DNA from: Ruminococcus flavefaciens AE3010
Lineage (GTDB): Bacteria; Bacillota; Clostridia; Oscillospirales; Ruminococcaceae
Length of the DNA: 64,000 nucleotides
Direction of reading: 5' to 3'
NCBI RefSeq assembly: GCF_000526795.1
Contig: NZ_JAGT01000001.1
Location: 2,562,501 to 2,626,500, forward strand
Shown here: positions 34,782-43,403 of the stretch, piece after piece
Numbering within the stretch: the stretch's first letter is position 1
Layout of the letters: each line of letters starts with the position of its first letter
Notes under the pieces: model-generated
The model's input: only the letters and a program-made list of their open reading frames with translations
Database searches by the model: none
Told to the model about the DNA's origin: nothing
Made by a program: the position numbers and the translations under genes

Positions 34782-37412
34782 TCAAACCTGATCTACAGGA
34801 AGTGAGCTTATAAGGTTGAGGAGCTTCATCTGGATAGCGAGAGCGTCGTTTGAAGTAACACCGTTACCTCTTCTGTGAACGTCTGCGTTAGCCTGACCCT
34901 GCTCAGTCAAGTGTGTTCTGTCAGAACCGTTGAGACCGTACTTGTTGGGGTTAGCAAGTGACTGCATGATAAGAACTACGTCTGAAAGGTCTACCTGATT
35001 ATCGCAGTTTGCGTCACCGAGGAGCTTAGCGTCGAGTTCCTTGTTAGGAGCTGTAGTAGTTGTAGTTCTTGTGGTTGTGGTTGTTTCCTTTGTAGTTGTT
35101 CTTGTAGTAGTTGTTGTAACTCTTGTTGTTGTTACGTTGCTTGAAGAGCCGCTTGTGTGGAGAACTACCTTTTCGATAGTAACATCGTCACCGTGAGGCC
35201 AGAATACCATAGCCTTTATAGTTGAGCCAACCTTTGACGGGAATGTGTAGTCGATAGCTACAGTCTTGTCAGAGCCTACCTTTACGCCCTTGAAGTCTTC
35301 CTGCTCCCACTCGCCTGTCCATGTGCCGAAAGCACCTGAAACCTCTGTGTCGCTGGAGTTTACCTTGAGGTAAAGTGTGCATGACTTAGCTCCGTCCGGT
35401 GCGAACTCAGCATAGTTGTTGATCTTGCCGTCGTCGCCTTCCTCTGTATCGACCTTCATGTCAGAAGCAGTGAGGACCTTGTCGTTTCCGCTGCTTGATG
35501 AAGAGCTGTTGTCTGGCTTTGTAGTTGTTGTGGTATTGTTGCCGTTGTTTGGCTTTGTTGTTGTCTTTGCGCTTGCGCTGTTGTTGCTGCCGTCGCCGTC
35601 GAGAACTATCTTCTCGATAGTAACGCCGTTGCCGTGAGGCCACCAAACCATAGCCTTGATAGTTGAACCGACCTTTGATGGGATATCGTAGTCGATAGCA
35701 ACTGTCTTGTCAGAGTTAACCTTAACGCCTGAGAACTCTACCTGATCCCATGTACCTGTCCATGTACCGAAGCCGCCTGATACCTCAGTGTCGTTTGTGT
35801 TTACCTTGAGGTAAAGTGTAGCCTTCTTAGCACCGTCGGGGCTGAACTCAGCGTAGTTGTTCATCTCGCCGTCGTCACCCTCTTCAACGCCTACCTTCAT
35901 GTCAGCAGGGAGAAGAGTCTTGCCGCTGCCTGATGAAGTGTTTGGCTTTGTTGTGGTTGTTGTATTATTATTGTTGTTGCCGTTGTCGGGCTTGGTTGTT
36001 GTGGTTGTAGGAGTTGTTACAGGGTCGGGAGTGCTTGAAGAAGAACCGCTGTAGATCTTCTTAACGCCCTCGATAGTTGATACAGTAGAGCCTGTCTTGT
36101 AGAAGTGGTAAAGACCTGCTGCTGCACCAACGAAGCCTGCGTTATAGTCAACAGCGACCTCGTTGCCCTGATAGTCTGAACGAACGTCCTGATATGTTCC
36201 GTTAGCATCAAGAGGACCGCCGCAGAGAGCACCTACAAGGAGGTACTTGTTGTTCTGTCCGTCGTTGCCCTTGCTTGCGTCAACATCGGGAGAAGCTGCT
36301 CTGTGGTGAGGATTCTTAGATGAATTGGACTTGAAGCCTACAACGAGACAGTGTGACTGTCCGTTTGCGAATGCCTTGTCACCTGTGAGGTACTGCATCT
36401 GACCCTTAGCCCATGAGGAATTAGCCTTGTTGTACTTAGCTGCGACCAGTGAGCAGAGCTGAGCAGTAGCGTTATGTCTTGCAGAGCCCCATTCGTTAGC
36501 GAAGTAGTAGCCGTCGCCGTTGAACTTGCCGAGCTCGCTTGCGTTGCCCCAGTCGCCTGTGATCTCACCCTTGAGGATAGCAGCACCGAGCTGTACGCTC
36601 TCCCATGAGTGAACTGAGTAAGCGATAGGACAGTTCTTCAGGTCATTGAGGTATGTATCTTCCTTGGTAGCAAGGTACAGCCAGCCTGCTGCCCAAGCTA
36701 TTTCGTCCTCAGAGCCTGTCCAGTGTGCATCGTAGAAGGTGCCTGCTGAATAGAAGCCTTTATCCTTCTTTGAGAATTCGTAAAGAGCCTTAGCGTACTT
36801 GAGGTCGTCAGCGTTGCCGAAGTTTACGTAGTTAGCTGCGAGAGCTGCTGCGTACTCGGCTGTAACGTTTGCTGCACCGCCTGAGGACCAGAGCATACGG
36901 CCTCTGTCGCCCTGTGTTTCGGGAGCGCCCCAGTAAGCGTGGTCTGTGTTTCCTTCGCCCTTTTCGATAAGTACCTCAGAAACTGTATTGCCGTTGAGCT
37001 TTGTAGCGTCACGGAAGAATTTACAGAATTTGTCAGTTATTACCTTGAGATGTGCGCCCTGACCTGTAGCCTCGTAAGCGTCCTTGAACTCGTAGTAGGA
37101 CCAGCCAAGTGTAGAAGCTGCATAGCCCTGTGGCTGACCGAACATTACGTGGTCGCCTGCGTCGTGGAAACCGCCCGGAACTACATCGTTCATGTGGCAG
37201 TTGCCTCTCCATGTGAGAGCACAGTCGGAGTTGTTGCCGCACATATTTGCGTCATAGAAATAGAGGGAGTACTGAAGGAGCTTTGCATAGTTATCGCCGT
37301 CAGCCGCAGTTGCTGTGAGAGAGGGAGACACCGCTGAGAGAGGTGCTGCAAGAGCGGAAACAGCGACAGCGCCGCTGATGATGGCTGATTTCAGCCTGTT
37401 TAATTTGTTCAT
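34782..37412 (-). CDS. secreted GH9 cellulase with two tandem binding modules and dockerin
   Basis: Endoglucanase-type enzyme of 876 aa. Order: signal peptide (about 1-37), GH9 catalytic domain (about 40-440) with GGFHDAGDH (Asp84, Asp87), HHRAASPD (369-375) and the acid Glu418 in NEVAVDYNAG. Then a Thr/Asn linker, two beta-sandwich modules of about 108 residues (499-606 and 646-753) that are close copies of each other, a second Thr-rich linker, and a type I dockerin (about 797-870; GDANCDNQVDLSDVVLIMQ and GVTSNDALAIQ). The paired modules recall the CBM79-type tandem described in R. flavefaciens GH9 enzymes, but that match is from memory. It is the second of two adjacent GH9 genes, each with its own terminator. 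Confidence 0.94.
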   Translation of the reverse strand: MNKLNRLKSAIISGAVAVSALAAPLSAVSPSLTATAADGDNYAKLLQYSLYFYDANMCGNNSDCALTWRGNCHMNDVVPGGFHDAGDHVMFGQPQGYAASTLGWSYYEFKDAYEATGQGAHLKVITDKFCKFFRDATKLNGNTVSEVLIEKGEGNTDHAYWGAPETQGDRGRMLWSSGGAANVTAEYAAALAANYVNFGNADDLKYAKALYEFSKKDKGFYSAGTFYDAHWTGSEDEIAWAAGWLYLATKEDTYLNDLKNCPIAYSVHSWESVQLGAAILKGEITGDWGNASELGKFNGDGYYFANEWGSARHNATAQLCSLVAAKYNKANSSWAKGQMQYLTGDKAFANGQSHCLVVGFKSNSSKNPHHRAASPDVDASKGNDGQNNKYLLVGALCGGPLDANGTYQDVRSDYQGNEVAVDYNAGFVGAAAGLYHFYKTGSTVSTIEGVKKIYSGSSSSTPDPVTTPTTTTTKPDNGNNNNNTTTTTKPNTSSGSGKTLLPADMKVGVEEGDDGEMNNYAEFSPDGAKKATLYLKVNTNDTEVSGGFGTWTGTWDQVEFSGVKVNSDKTVAIDYDIPSKVGSTIKAMVWWPHGNGVTIEKIVLDGDGSNNSASAKTTTKPNNGNNTTTTTKPDNSSSSSSGNDKVLTASDMKVDTEEGDDGKINNYAEFAPDGAKSCTLYLKVNSSDTEVSGAFGTWTGEWEQEDFKGVKVGSDKTVAIDYTFPSKVGSTIKAMVFWPHGDDVTIEKVVLHTSGSSSNVTTTRVTTTTTRTTTKETTTTTRTTTTTAPNKELDAKLLGDANCDNQVDLSDVVLIMQSLANPNKYGLNGSDRTHLTEQGQANADVHRRGNGVTSNDALAIQMKLLNLISSLPVDQV

Positions 37413-37623
37413 GTTATCACACTACTTTCTAAATTTTTTCGCCTATAATATGTCTCAAAATCTATTATACAGGTTTTGCATTGAAATTTGGTTACAAATC
37501 GGTAACTAAAATATTACAATACGGTTAAATAAGGCTTTTTGCTTATATTTTCGGCATAGTGTGCAATCAGAAGCCTTACACATTGTGCATAATCACGATG
37601 AAATTATTAGGCAACAGGTGGAC
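37413..37623. other. intergenic region between the two GH9 genes
   Basis: AT-rich, no gene. A minus-strand TATAAT at 37464-37469, about 52 bases before the downstream GH9 gene, may be a -10 box, but no good -35 is at the proper distance. Confidence 0.4.
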
Positions 37624-37664
37624 AAAAAATGTCCGCGCAGATAAAATATTCTGCACGGACATTT
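37624..37664 (-). terminator. terminator of the second GH9 gene
   Basis: 13-base stem AATGTCCGTGCAG / CTGCGCGGACATT with a 10-base loop, then TTTTTTG on the minus strand, 14 bases after the stop. Confidence 0.9.
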
Positions 37665-37677
37665 TGGAGGTGATGAG

Positions 37678-40182
37678 TTATGATCTTACTGGTAATGTTT
37701 TGATGATCTTCAGCAGGTACTGCTGTATGCAGAGAGCGTCCTCTGTGGTAACACCGCTCTGCATGTTTACATCAGCGTTTGAAAGTCCGAATTCTGTGAT
37801 ATGTGACTTCTCCGTGCCGTTGAGACCATACTTGTTTGGATTTGCAAGGGACTGCATGATAAGCACAACGTCTGCAAGGTCAACGCCGCCGTCGCAGTTT
37901 GCGTCGCCGAAGTCAACGCCTGTGCCTACTGAGATAGTAACAGACTTTGTCTGACCTGCGGGACCTGTGAAGCTTATGCGTGCCGAGCCCTCTTTCAGTC
38001 CGATGATCTCATAGGTATTCTCACCGCTCTTTGTCAAGGAGATAAGGTCTTCATCGTAGTTCAGAGTACCGAATGGAATGAGGTTTGCGCCCTTTTCAAA
38101 TTTCAGTATCGCCTTGTCGCCTACAGCTATCCTTTCGCGGCTGATGCTTATCTCAAAGTCTGAGCCGTCAAGGTTTGTAGTAGGTTCCGAAGCGTCCTTG
38201 TATGTGATCTTCTGTTTGTAGTTCAGCAAATGAACGCCTTCGGGGTAATTGTCGGGATATATCGTTGTATTGGCTGTGACAAAATATTCGCCTGCGGGCA
38301 GAGTATTTGCCATTTCGCCTTTCCATATAGCGCCGTTTTCGCCGCCTATAGATACGTCTCTTGCAGAGATAGCGATATTGTCTACTGTGCGAGGTGTGCC
38401 GTAGAATATACCTGACCTGTTTCCGTTTGCTTCTACCCAGCGTGTCTCAGAGTGTATCTTTAAGGAAACGCCTGTAAAATCGAGATCTTCACCTACAGTA
38501 TAAACTGTTTTTGTGGGATATGAGACTACCTCCTCCACATAGTATTCAGGTCTGAAAGTAATTGTTTCTTTAGGTGCCGGTGATGTGGTCGTAGTAGTTG
38601 TAGTTGTTGGCTCAGTATTTGAAACGGTAGTTGTGGTCGTAGTCTCAGTTGTAACGATAGACGAGCTGTCGCCGAACTTGAAATCTGCATTTATTTCGTC
38701 TGCTTTCTTTGCAAGTGCGGGCATTGCAGCCGCGTCGCCGCCGTAGAGGTTGGCGATACCTGCGCAGGCAATTGCGAAGCAGCCGTTGTAGTCCAGCGCA
38801 CCCTCGGTGTACTGGTATTTGTCTGTCTGATCCTGATAGCCGCTCTTGTCGTCGCCGCCTACGAGGAGACCGTAAGCTGTGTACTTAGCGGAAGGATTGG
38901 ACGAAGCACCGTTTGCGTCGTTGCCCGGGTTTGCTGCGCGGTGGTGGATATGTACGGGCCACTTGTCGCCGTAGCCCAGCAGGAAGCTGTAGCCGAGACT
39001 GTTGTTTCCAAGGATATGATCCATCTGATACTTTGCAGCCTTTGCGTAGGCAGCGTCCTTGTCGCCCTTTGCAAGAGCGATAGCGTCCATCTGCTTAGCG
39101 CAGTTGTAGCGTGAAGCGCCCCAGCCGTCAGCGTTGTATGTGCCTACTACAAGGTCGCCCTGCTTCTGGAGCTCAGCCTTGAGCTCATCAGCAAAGACCT
39201 GATCCTCTGTAGCCTTGTACATCAGAGCTGCATAGCCCTGCCAAACCTTGTTCCAGCAGTATACCCAGCCGTCATACTGCTGATTGCCGTAGTCACCGTT
39301 CTTTGGGACGGGTGTGGGCTTGCTGCCCTCGCCGCAGAGCCAGAGCCAAGCCTGAGCCATAGCTTCCTCGTCCTGATACTGAGCCTCAGTGCCGTAGAAG
39401 TCGGCAAGACCGCCGCCCTCGTTGCCTGTGTGCTTCTGACCGAATTCAAGGAGCGCCTTGGCGTATTTGATACACTTTGCGGAGTATTCGGGATCTGAGT
39501 CCTTCACTATATAAGCCGTACCTGCCAGACCTGCTGCCATTTCGCAGCATACCGCGGAATTGTTCTTGCCTGCTGTGAGCCAGTATATAGGTCTTGCATA
39601 GGTCTGAGTCTCTGGAGATGACCATATAGCGTGATCCTCGCCGCCGTTTGCAACAACGTGAGCTACAGCAGCCACATTGCCCGAGCTGTCGAGGAAGGTA
39701 GTCTTCATAAGGTAGTCAGCGCCCCATTTCAGCTCGTATATAAGGTGATCCTTGCAGCCTGCCTTCTCGTAGATGCCCTCGTTGAGGTACTCGGAGAGTG
39801 CCAGACTGTTTATGCCGAAGCCGATAGTGAGGTTGAATTTGATGTGGTCGCCTGCGTCGTGGAAGCCCCCCGAAACATCGACTTTCCCGTCGCCGTCGGG
39901 ATCGACTGCGGACTTTGCCGAGCCGTCAAGACTTCCCACAGACGCCTGTGCGTCGTAGGTGTGGCAGTCTCCGCGCCATGTGAGCGGACCGTCGGTGATA
40001 CCGCTTCCGCAGGCATTTGCGTCGTACATATAGAGCGACATTGCAAGTGCTTCATAGTAGTTGTTGTCTGCGTCCGCAGCGACCGTTGTTACAGGCTGTA
40101 ACGACGCCGTTGAAGTCAGCGCCATAACGGCTGATGCGGCGGCAGCAGTAAGCTTTCTCGAAAGCTTTGCTAAATTCTTCAT
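37678..40182 (-). CDS. secreted GH9 cellulase with C-terminal Ig-like region and dockerin
   Basis: Enzyme of 834 aa. Order: signal peptide (about 1-36), GH9 catalytic domain (about 40-485) with a calcium-loop-like DPDGDGKVD before GGFHDAGDH (Asp109, Asp112), HIHHRAANPG near 411 and acid Glu460 in YTEGALDYNG. Next a Thr-rich linker (about 508-540), a beta-rich region (about 545-760) whose second half resembles a bacterial Ig-like (Big_2) fold and whose first half I do not recognise, and a dockerin (about 765-834; GDANCDGGVDLADVVLIMQ and GVTTEDALCIQ). Start: the ATG at 40182 with GAGAGGGG 8 bases upstream; an ATG at 40200 would include that site. It is upstream of the other GH9 gene and probably separately transcribed. 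Confidence 0.93.
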   Translation of the reverse strand: MKNLAKLSRKLTAAAASAVMALTSTASLQPVTTVAADADNNYYEALAMSLYMYDANACGSGITDGPLTWRGDCHTYDAQASVGSLDGSAKSAVDPDGDGKVDVSGGFHDAGDHIKFNLTIGFGINSLALSEYLNEGIYEKAGCKDHLIYELKWGADYLMKTTFLDSSGNVAAVAHVVANGGEDHAIWSSPETQTYARPIYWLTAGKNNSAVCCEMAAGLAGTAYIVKDSDPEYSAKCIKYAKALLEFGQKHTGNEGGGLADFYGTEAQYQDEEAMAQAWLWLCGEGSKPTPVPKNGDYGNQQYDGWVYCWNKVWQGYAALMYKATEDQVFADELKAELQKQGDLVVGTYNADGWGASRYNCAKQMDAIALAKGDKDAAYAKAAKYQMDHILGNNSLGYSFLLGYGDKWPVHIHHRAANPGNDANGASSNPSAKYTAYGLLVGGDDKSGYQDQTDKYQYTEGALDYNGCFAIACAGIANLYGGDAAAMPALAKKADEINADFKFGDSSSIVTTETTTTTTVSNTEPTTTTTTTTSPAPKETITFRPEYYVEEVVSYPTKTVYTVGEDLDFTGVSLKIHSETRWVEANGNRSGIFYGTPRTVDNIAISARDVSIGGENGAIWKGEMANTLPAGEYFVTANTTIYPDNYPEGVHLLNYKQKITYKDASEPTTNLDGSDFEISISRERIAVGDKAILKFEKGANLIPFGTLNYDEDLISLTKSGENTYEIIGLKEGSARISFTGPAGQTKSVTISVGTGVDFGDANCDGGVDLADVVLIMQSLANPNKYGLNGTEKSHITEFGLSNADVNMQSGVTTEDALCIQQYLLKIIKTLPVRS

Positions 40183-40355
40183 TGTAAAAACCCCTCTCAT
40201 GTTTTGTCACAGAAGCATAGCTTCTATACTAACATTATAACATATTGAGGGCGGTTTTTGTGAACGTTTTATGTATATTTGCACAATACAACTAAACTTT
40301 GGAGAATGTATCAAAAACCTTTACAGCAATTTGTTGCATTTTACTATCAGAGAAC

Positions 40356-40383
40356 AAAAAGGACGGCTTGCGCCGTCCTTTGT
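40356..40383 (-). terminator. terminator after the solute-binding lipoprotein gene
   Basis: Hairpin GGACGGC / GCCGTCC with a 4-base GCAA/TTGC loop; on the minus strand it is followed by TTTTTGTTC. A repeat block separates it from the stop codon of the lipoprotein gene. Confidence 0.82.
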
Positions 40384-40386
40384 CAG

Positions 40387-40490
40387 CCTTTAGCCATTAG
40401 CCGTTAGCCTTTAGCTATAGGGGCGGATAAAATCCGCCAATGCTATTGACGGGGCGATGTGGGCATCGCCCCCCTACTTAGTTCTTAGTT
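40387..40490. repeat. GTAGGGG-type repeat block 6 with heptamers on both sides
   Basis: Four heptamers CCTTTAG, CCATTAG, CCGTTAG, CCTTTAG (40387-40414) run into CTATAGGGGCGGATAAAATCC. The block continues ATTGACGGGGCGATG and ends GCCCCCCTA. At the other end CTTAGTT occurs twice (40477-40490), overlapping the stop codon of the lipoprotein gene. Confidence 0.78.
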
Positions 40491-41855
40491 ATACTTCTTT
40501 ATCTCCTCGTCGATAATGGGAGACATTCTGTCGCGGAGCTCCTCCCATGAGCCTACGGGAGAGCTGCCCTCCAAAAAGGCTGTGGATATATTGTCCATAG
40601 CGCCTCTTGTGTCGAAATTGCAGTCGCCGTCCTTCAGCATAGTCTCACCCATGCCGTAGCCGAAATCAAAGACAGGCTGGGACTTTGCGATGTTTTTATA
40701 CTCCTGAAGTGCGTTGTACTGCTCCTCGGTCATGGTCTTGAGAGCCTGTTCCTTTGCCTTGGCTGTGAACTTCTCGTCGGAAGCCGCAATGCGCTCGCAT
40801 TTGAGATATGTTGCAACAGCTCTGCCCTTTGAGGAATTCTTCACCAGCATTCTTGCGTCGTAGTCGCAGGCAACGTGGTACTTGTCGGTCTCGGGACACC
40901 TCGGGAAAGGAACTATCATAAGGTCTGCCTCGGAGAATATCCTGTTTGATGTAGCCAGAGTGCTGTCGCTCGAAGCGTAGAACAGAGTGCTGTAATCTGT
41001 CTGGAATGAGCCTTTGAGACTCTTGTTGTACAGCCAGCGCGACTGGATATCCTGCATTATCACCTCTGCTCTGGCTATCTTGGGGTCTGCGATGTTGTTC
41101 TTGAAGCTGTCACCCTCAAGGCTTACAACGGAGGTGCCGCTTGAAGCCAGCATAGCTCTGCCGTAGAAGCCGCTTATGCCGAAGTGGTGGAGCGAGGACT
41201 CCTTTAATGCGAATGTATTTATCATATTATGGAAGACGTTCCAGTCCCATTTGCCGTCCTTGTAGAGAGTATACGGGTCGTCGATGCCCGAGTCCTTCAT
41301 AAGCTTTCTGCTGTAGGTCAGTATCTGGGGCTCCGAAACAGAAAACGGGACCACATAGTGCTTGCCCTTGTATGCGAACATATCTATGACAGGAGACATA
41401 TCCTCCCACATTCCGTCGTCCACGCCCATATCCTTGAAATAGGAGTCAAGGGGCTGGAACCTGTCCTTGATAACGCCCTCGGGGAACACGCTCATATCGT
41501 AGGGGAACATGTCCACTTCTTCGCCTGCCTGTATCATCTGGTCGAGCTTTGTGAACTTCTCCTCGGGGGAAACGGGCACAAAGGTAATGCTGCCGCCGTA
41601 GACGTCCTCAAATATGGACAGAGCCGTGGACTTTGCGCCCTCCTCGGGATTGAGGTCGAAATCCGACAGCCATACTATATCCATGCTGCCGCTTTCGGTG
41701 ACAGTATGGGAGCTGCTCTCCTTTTTGCCTGTAGAAACAACAGATTCGGGAGAACTGTCGGAAGATGTATCATTTTTCTTTTTGCTGCACGAAGCTGCGG
41801 AGAAGACGGTTCCCACTGCGAGAACGGCAGCAAATATCCTTTTCATATCTGACAT
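40485..41855 (-). CDS. extracellular solute-binding lipoprotein (ABC-type)
   Basis: Lipoprotein of 456 aa with signal peptide and lipobox (about 5-22, GTVFSAASC), a polar Ser/Lys spacer, then a fold typical of family 1 sugar-binding proteins: MDIVWLSDFDL, a middle MIQAGEEVDMFPYDMSVFPEGVI, and the hinge segment GKHYVVPFSVSEPQILTYSRKLM. The ATG at 41855 is chosen for AAAGGAGT 7 bases upstream; the longer frame from 41903 lies over the promoter region. No permease or ATPase gene is adjacent, so partners must be elsewhere. The promoter is perfect and a palindrome lies just after it, hinting at repression control. Confidence 0.85.
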   Translation of the reverse strand: MSDMKRIFAAVLAVGTVFSAASCSKKKNDTSSDSSPESVVSTGKKESSSHTVTESGSMDIVWLSDFDLNPEEGAKSTALSIFEDVYGGSITFVPVSPEEKFTKLDQMIQAGEEVDMFPYDMSVFPEGVIKDRFQPLDSYFKDMGVDDGMWEDMSPVIDMFAYKGKHYVVPFSVSEPQILTYSRKLMKDSGIDDPYTLYKDGKWDWNVFHNMINTFALKESSLHHFGISGFYGRAMLASSGTSVVSLEGDSFKNNIADPKIARAEVIMQDIQSRWLYNKSLKGSFQTDYSTLFYASSDSTLATSNRIFSEADLMIVPFPRCPETDKYHVACDYDARMLVKNSSKGRAVATYLKCERIAASDEKFTAKAKEQALKTMTEEQYNALQEYKNIAKSQPVFDFGYGMGETMLKDGDCNFDTRGAMDNISTAFLEGSSPVGSWEELRDRMSPIIDEEIKKYN

Positions 41856-41883
41856 AGAACTACTCCTTTCGGACACTGTACAG

Positions 41884-41937
41884 TACATGCACAGTATGAG
41901 CATATATTATTATACTCGTTTCGGATAGGCGTGTCAA
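41884..41937 (-). promoter_or_regulatory. promoter and operator-like palindrome of the lipoprotein gene
   Basis: Minus-strand TTGACA (41932-41937), 17-base spacer, TATAAT (41909-41914). Between the -10 box and the start is the perfect 10-base palindrome ACTGTACAGT with a related half-site ACTGTGCATGT beside it, a plausible repressor site. Confidence 0.75.
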
Positions 41938-42056
41938 GGACGCTGTGATTTTAACCGCATTGTAACCAAAACAGCGAGCCTTTGTTGAAAAACGCCAAAA
42001 AAGGTGCGTGTTATATGTCAAAGTGTTCAAAAAATGCGGAATTGACATAAAATTGC

Positions 42057-42085
42057 GTGACATTTCATTTTACCTGTGATATAAT
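42057..42085 (+). promoter_or_regulatory. promoter of the carboxypeptidase gene
   Basis: GTGACA (42057-42062), 17-base spacer, TATAAT (42080-42085), 66 bases before the ATG. Confidence 0.65.
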
Positions 42086-42151
42086 ATTAATAAGGTATTT
42101 AACAGGCAGTAATCATGTCCTGCCGAAAATCATAGAAAGGGCTTTATCACC

Positions 42152-43273
42152 ATGGACAACAACAGATATGATAGATATGAATCCCACCGTCCCCGCAAGA
42201 GAGTATCCCGCAAGACACTGAGAAACAGACGTCTTGCAGCTCTTTTCATCATAGCACTGATCGTACTTATTTTCGTGATACTTATTGCGAAAGGCTGCTC
42301 CAAGAGCGACAAGAAAAGCAAATCAAGCAAGGTAACTTCAAATACTACCATTACAACTACATCGACCACTACGGATCCCGCTATCACCACAACAGCTCCG
42401 ACTACCACAACGCTGGCAGATCCTGTAAACAAGAGCGACTTCAAGCTTGACAAGACAAGCGTTTACATTGCGGTGGGCGAGCAGGATACACCTATGGTAC
42501 AGGCTTATCCCGAGGGAACCTACGAATCCGACGAGCGCTGGTCATCAGGCGATCCGAGCATTGCTACAGTTGACAGCTACGGACATATCAAGGGTATCTC
42601 CAAGGGAGTATGCTACGTAACTCTCAGATCAGCGGCTGACCCGAAGCAGGAAGTTATGATAAAGGTAACTGTCCGCGGCGACGATACTGACGATACATCA
42701 ACGCCTCAGTCCAACAAGGCTGAGGCTCCAGAGCCCCCTGTGTACGATACAGAGGGGCTTACTTATATAGAAGGGGTATTGATAGCGAACAAGTCCTACA
42801 GTCTGCCTGCGAGCTTTGCTCCGGGGCTTGAACCTCTCTGTTATACCCAGTTTCAAGCCCTTTCCGGTGCGGCAGCCAAGGAAGGGCTTAGCATTTGGAT
42901 AGGCTCGGGCTACCGCTCCTATCACGATCAGGAGATAATCTACGACAACTACGTAAAAGAGGACGGCAAGGATGCGGCTGATACCTATTCCGCACGTCCC
43001 GGGTACTCCGAGCACCAGACAGGACTTGTCATAGACTGCAATACCATTGACGACGCTTTCGGCTATACTCCCGAAGCTGCATGGCTTGCGGAGCATGCCC
43101 ACGAGTACGGCTTCATAATCCGCTACCCGCAGGGCAAGGAGGAGTATACAGGCTACAAGTACGAGCCGTGGCATATCAGATATGTGGGCTCAAAGCTGGC
43201 AACAAAGCTCCACAAGAGCGGACAGTGCCTTGAGGAATATCTGAACATCAAATCCGAATATAAATCTTCATGA
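42152..43273 (+). CDS. membrane-anchored VanY-type D-Ala-D-Ala carboxypeptidase with Ig-like domain
   Basis: Peptidoglycan enzyme of 373 aa. Order: basic cytoplasmic N-terminus (about 1-28), one transmembrane helix (about 29-48), a Thr-rich spacer (about 62-90), a bacterial Ig-like domain (about 95-175; WSSGDPSIATVDSYGHIKGI), a short linker, and an M15B peptidase domain (about 195-373). Zinc ligands and catalytic Glu are visible in GYSEHQTGLVIDC (His, Asp) and YEPWHIRYV (Glu, His), with GSGYRSYHDQ before them. It trims the terminal D-Ala of peptidoglycan stems in the family. No van resistance regulators are nearby, so a housekeeping wall role is more likely. The stop codon overlaps a dispersed repeat. 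Confidence 0.9.
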   Translation: MDNNRYDRYESHRPRKRVSRKTLRNRRLAALFIIALIVLIFVILIAKGCSKSDKKSKSSKVTSNTTITTTSTTTDPAITTTAPTTTTLADPVNKSDFKLDKTSVYIAVGEQDTPMVQAYPEGTYESDERWSSGDPSIATVDSYGHIKGISKGVCYVTLRSAADPKQEVMIKVTVRGDDTDDTSTPQSNKAEAPEPPVYDTEGLTYIEGVLIANKSYSLPASFAPGLEPLCYTQFQALSGAAAKEGLSIWIGSGYRSYHDQEIIYDNYVKEDGKDAADTYSARPGYSEHQTGLVIDCNTIDDAFGYTPEAAWLAEHAHEYGFIIRYPQGKEEYTGYKYEPWHIRYVGSKLATKLHKSGQCLEEYLNIKSEYKSS

Positions 43274-43360
43274 GCGCAGAGCCTGCGCTCCCGACCACGT
43301 TGACGTTCACGGGCTCGCTCACTTTTTGCAGAAGGTTAACTTTGCTTTCGCTTACGGCAA
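43272..43360 (-). repeat. 88-bp dispersed repeat, copy 4
   Basis: Minus-strand copy, more diverged than the others. On its own strand it reads TTGCCGTAAGCGAAAGC, then GTGAGCGAGCCCGTGAACGT, and ends with GAGCGCAGGCTCTGCGCTC. It fills the gap between the carboxypeptidase stop codon and the rsmE start region. Confidence 0.72.
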
Positions 43361-43403
43361 TAGTAAACGGATTTTTACATATGAACAGGAAGGGCTGAAG
43401 GCT

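Noticed and set aside
34782..40182. The two GH9 genes as one broken gene
   Set aside because: Each has its own signal peptide, complete catalytic domain, dockerin and terminator.
42041..42062. Link between GTGACATTTC at the carboxypeptidase promoter and the fabG direct repeat
   Set aside because: Only a single short match at the -35 region; likely chance.
42152..43273. Vancomycin resistance locus
   Set aside because: Only a VanY-type peptidase is present, with an Ig-like domain; no ligase, reductase or VanRS genes.
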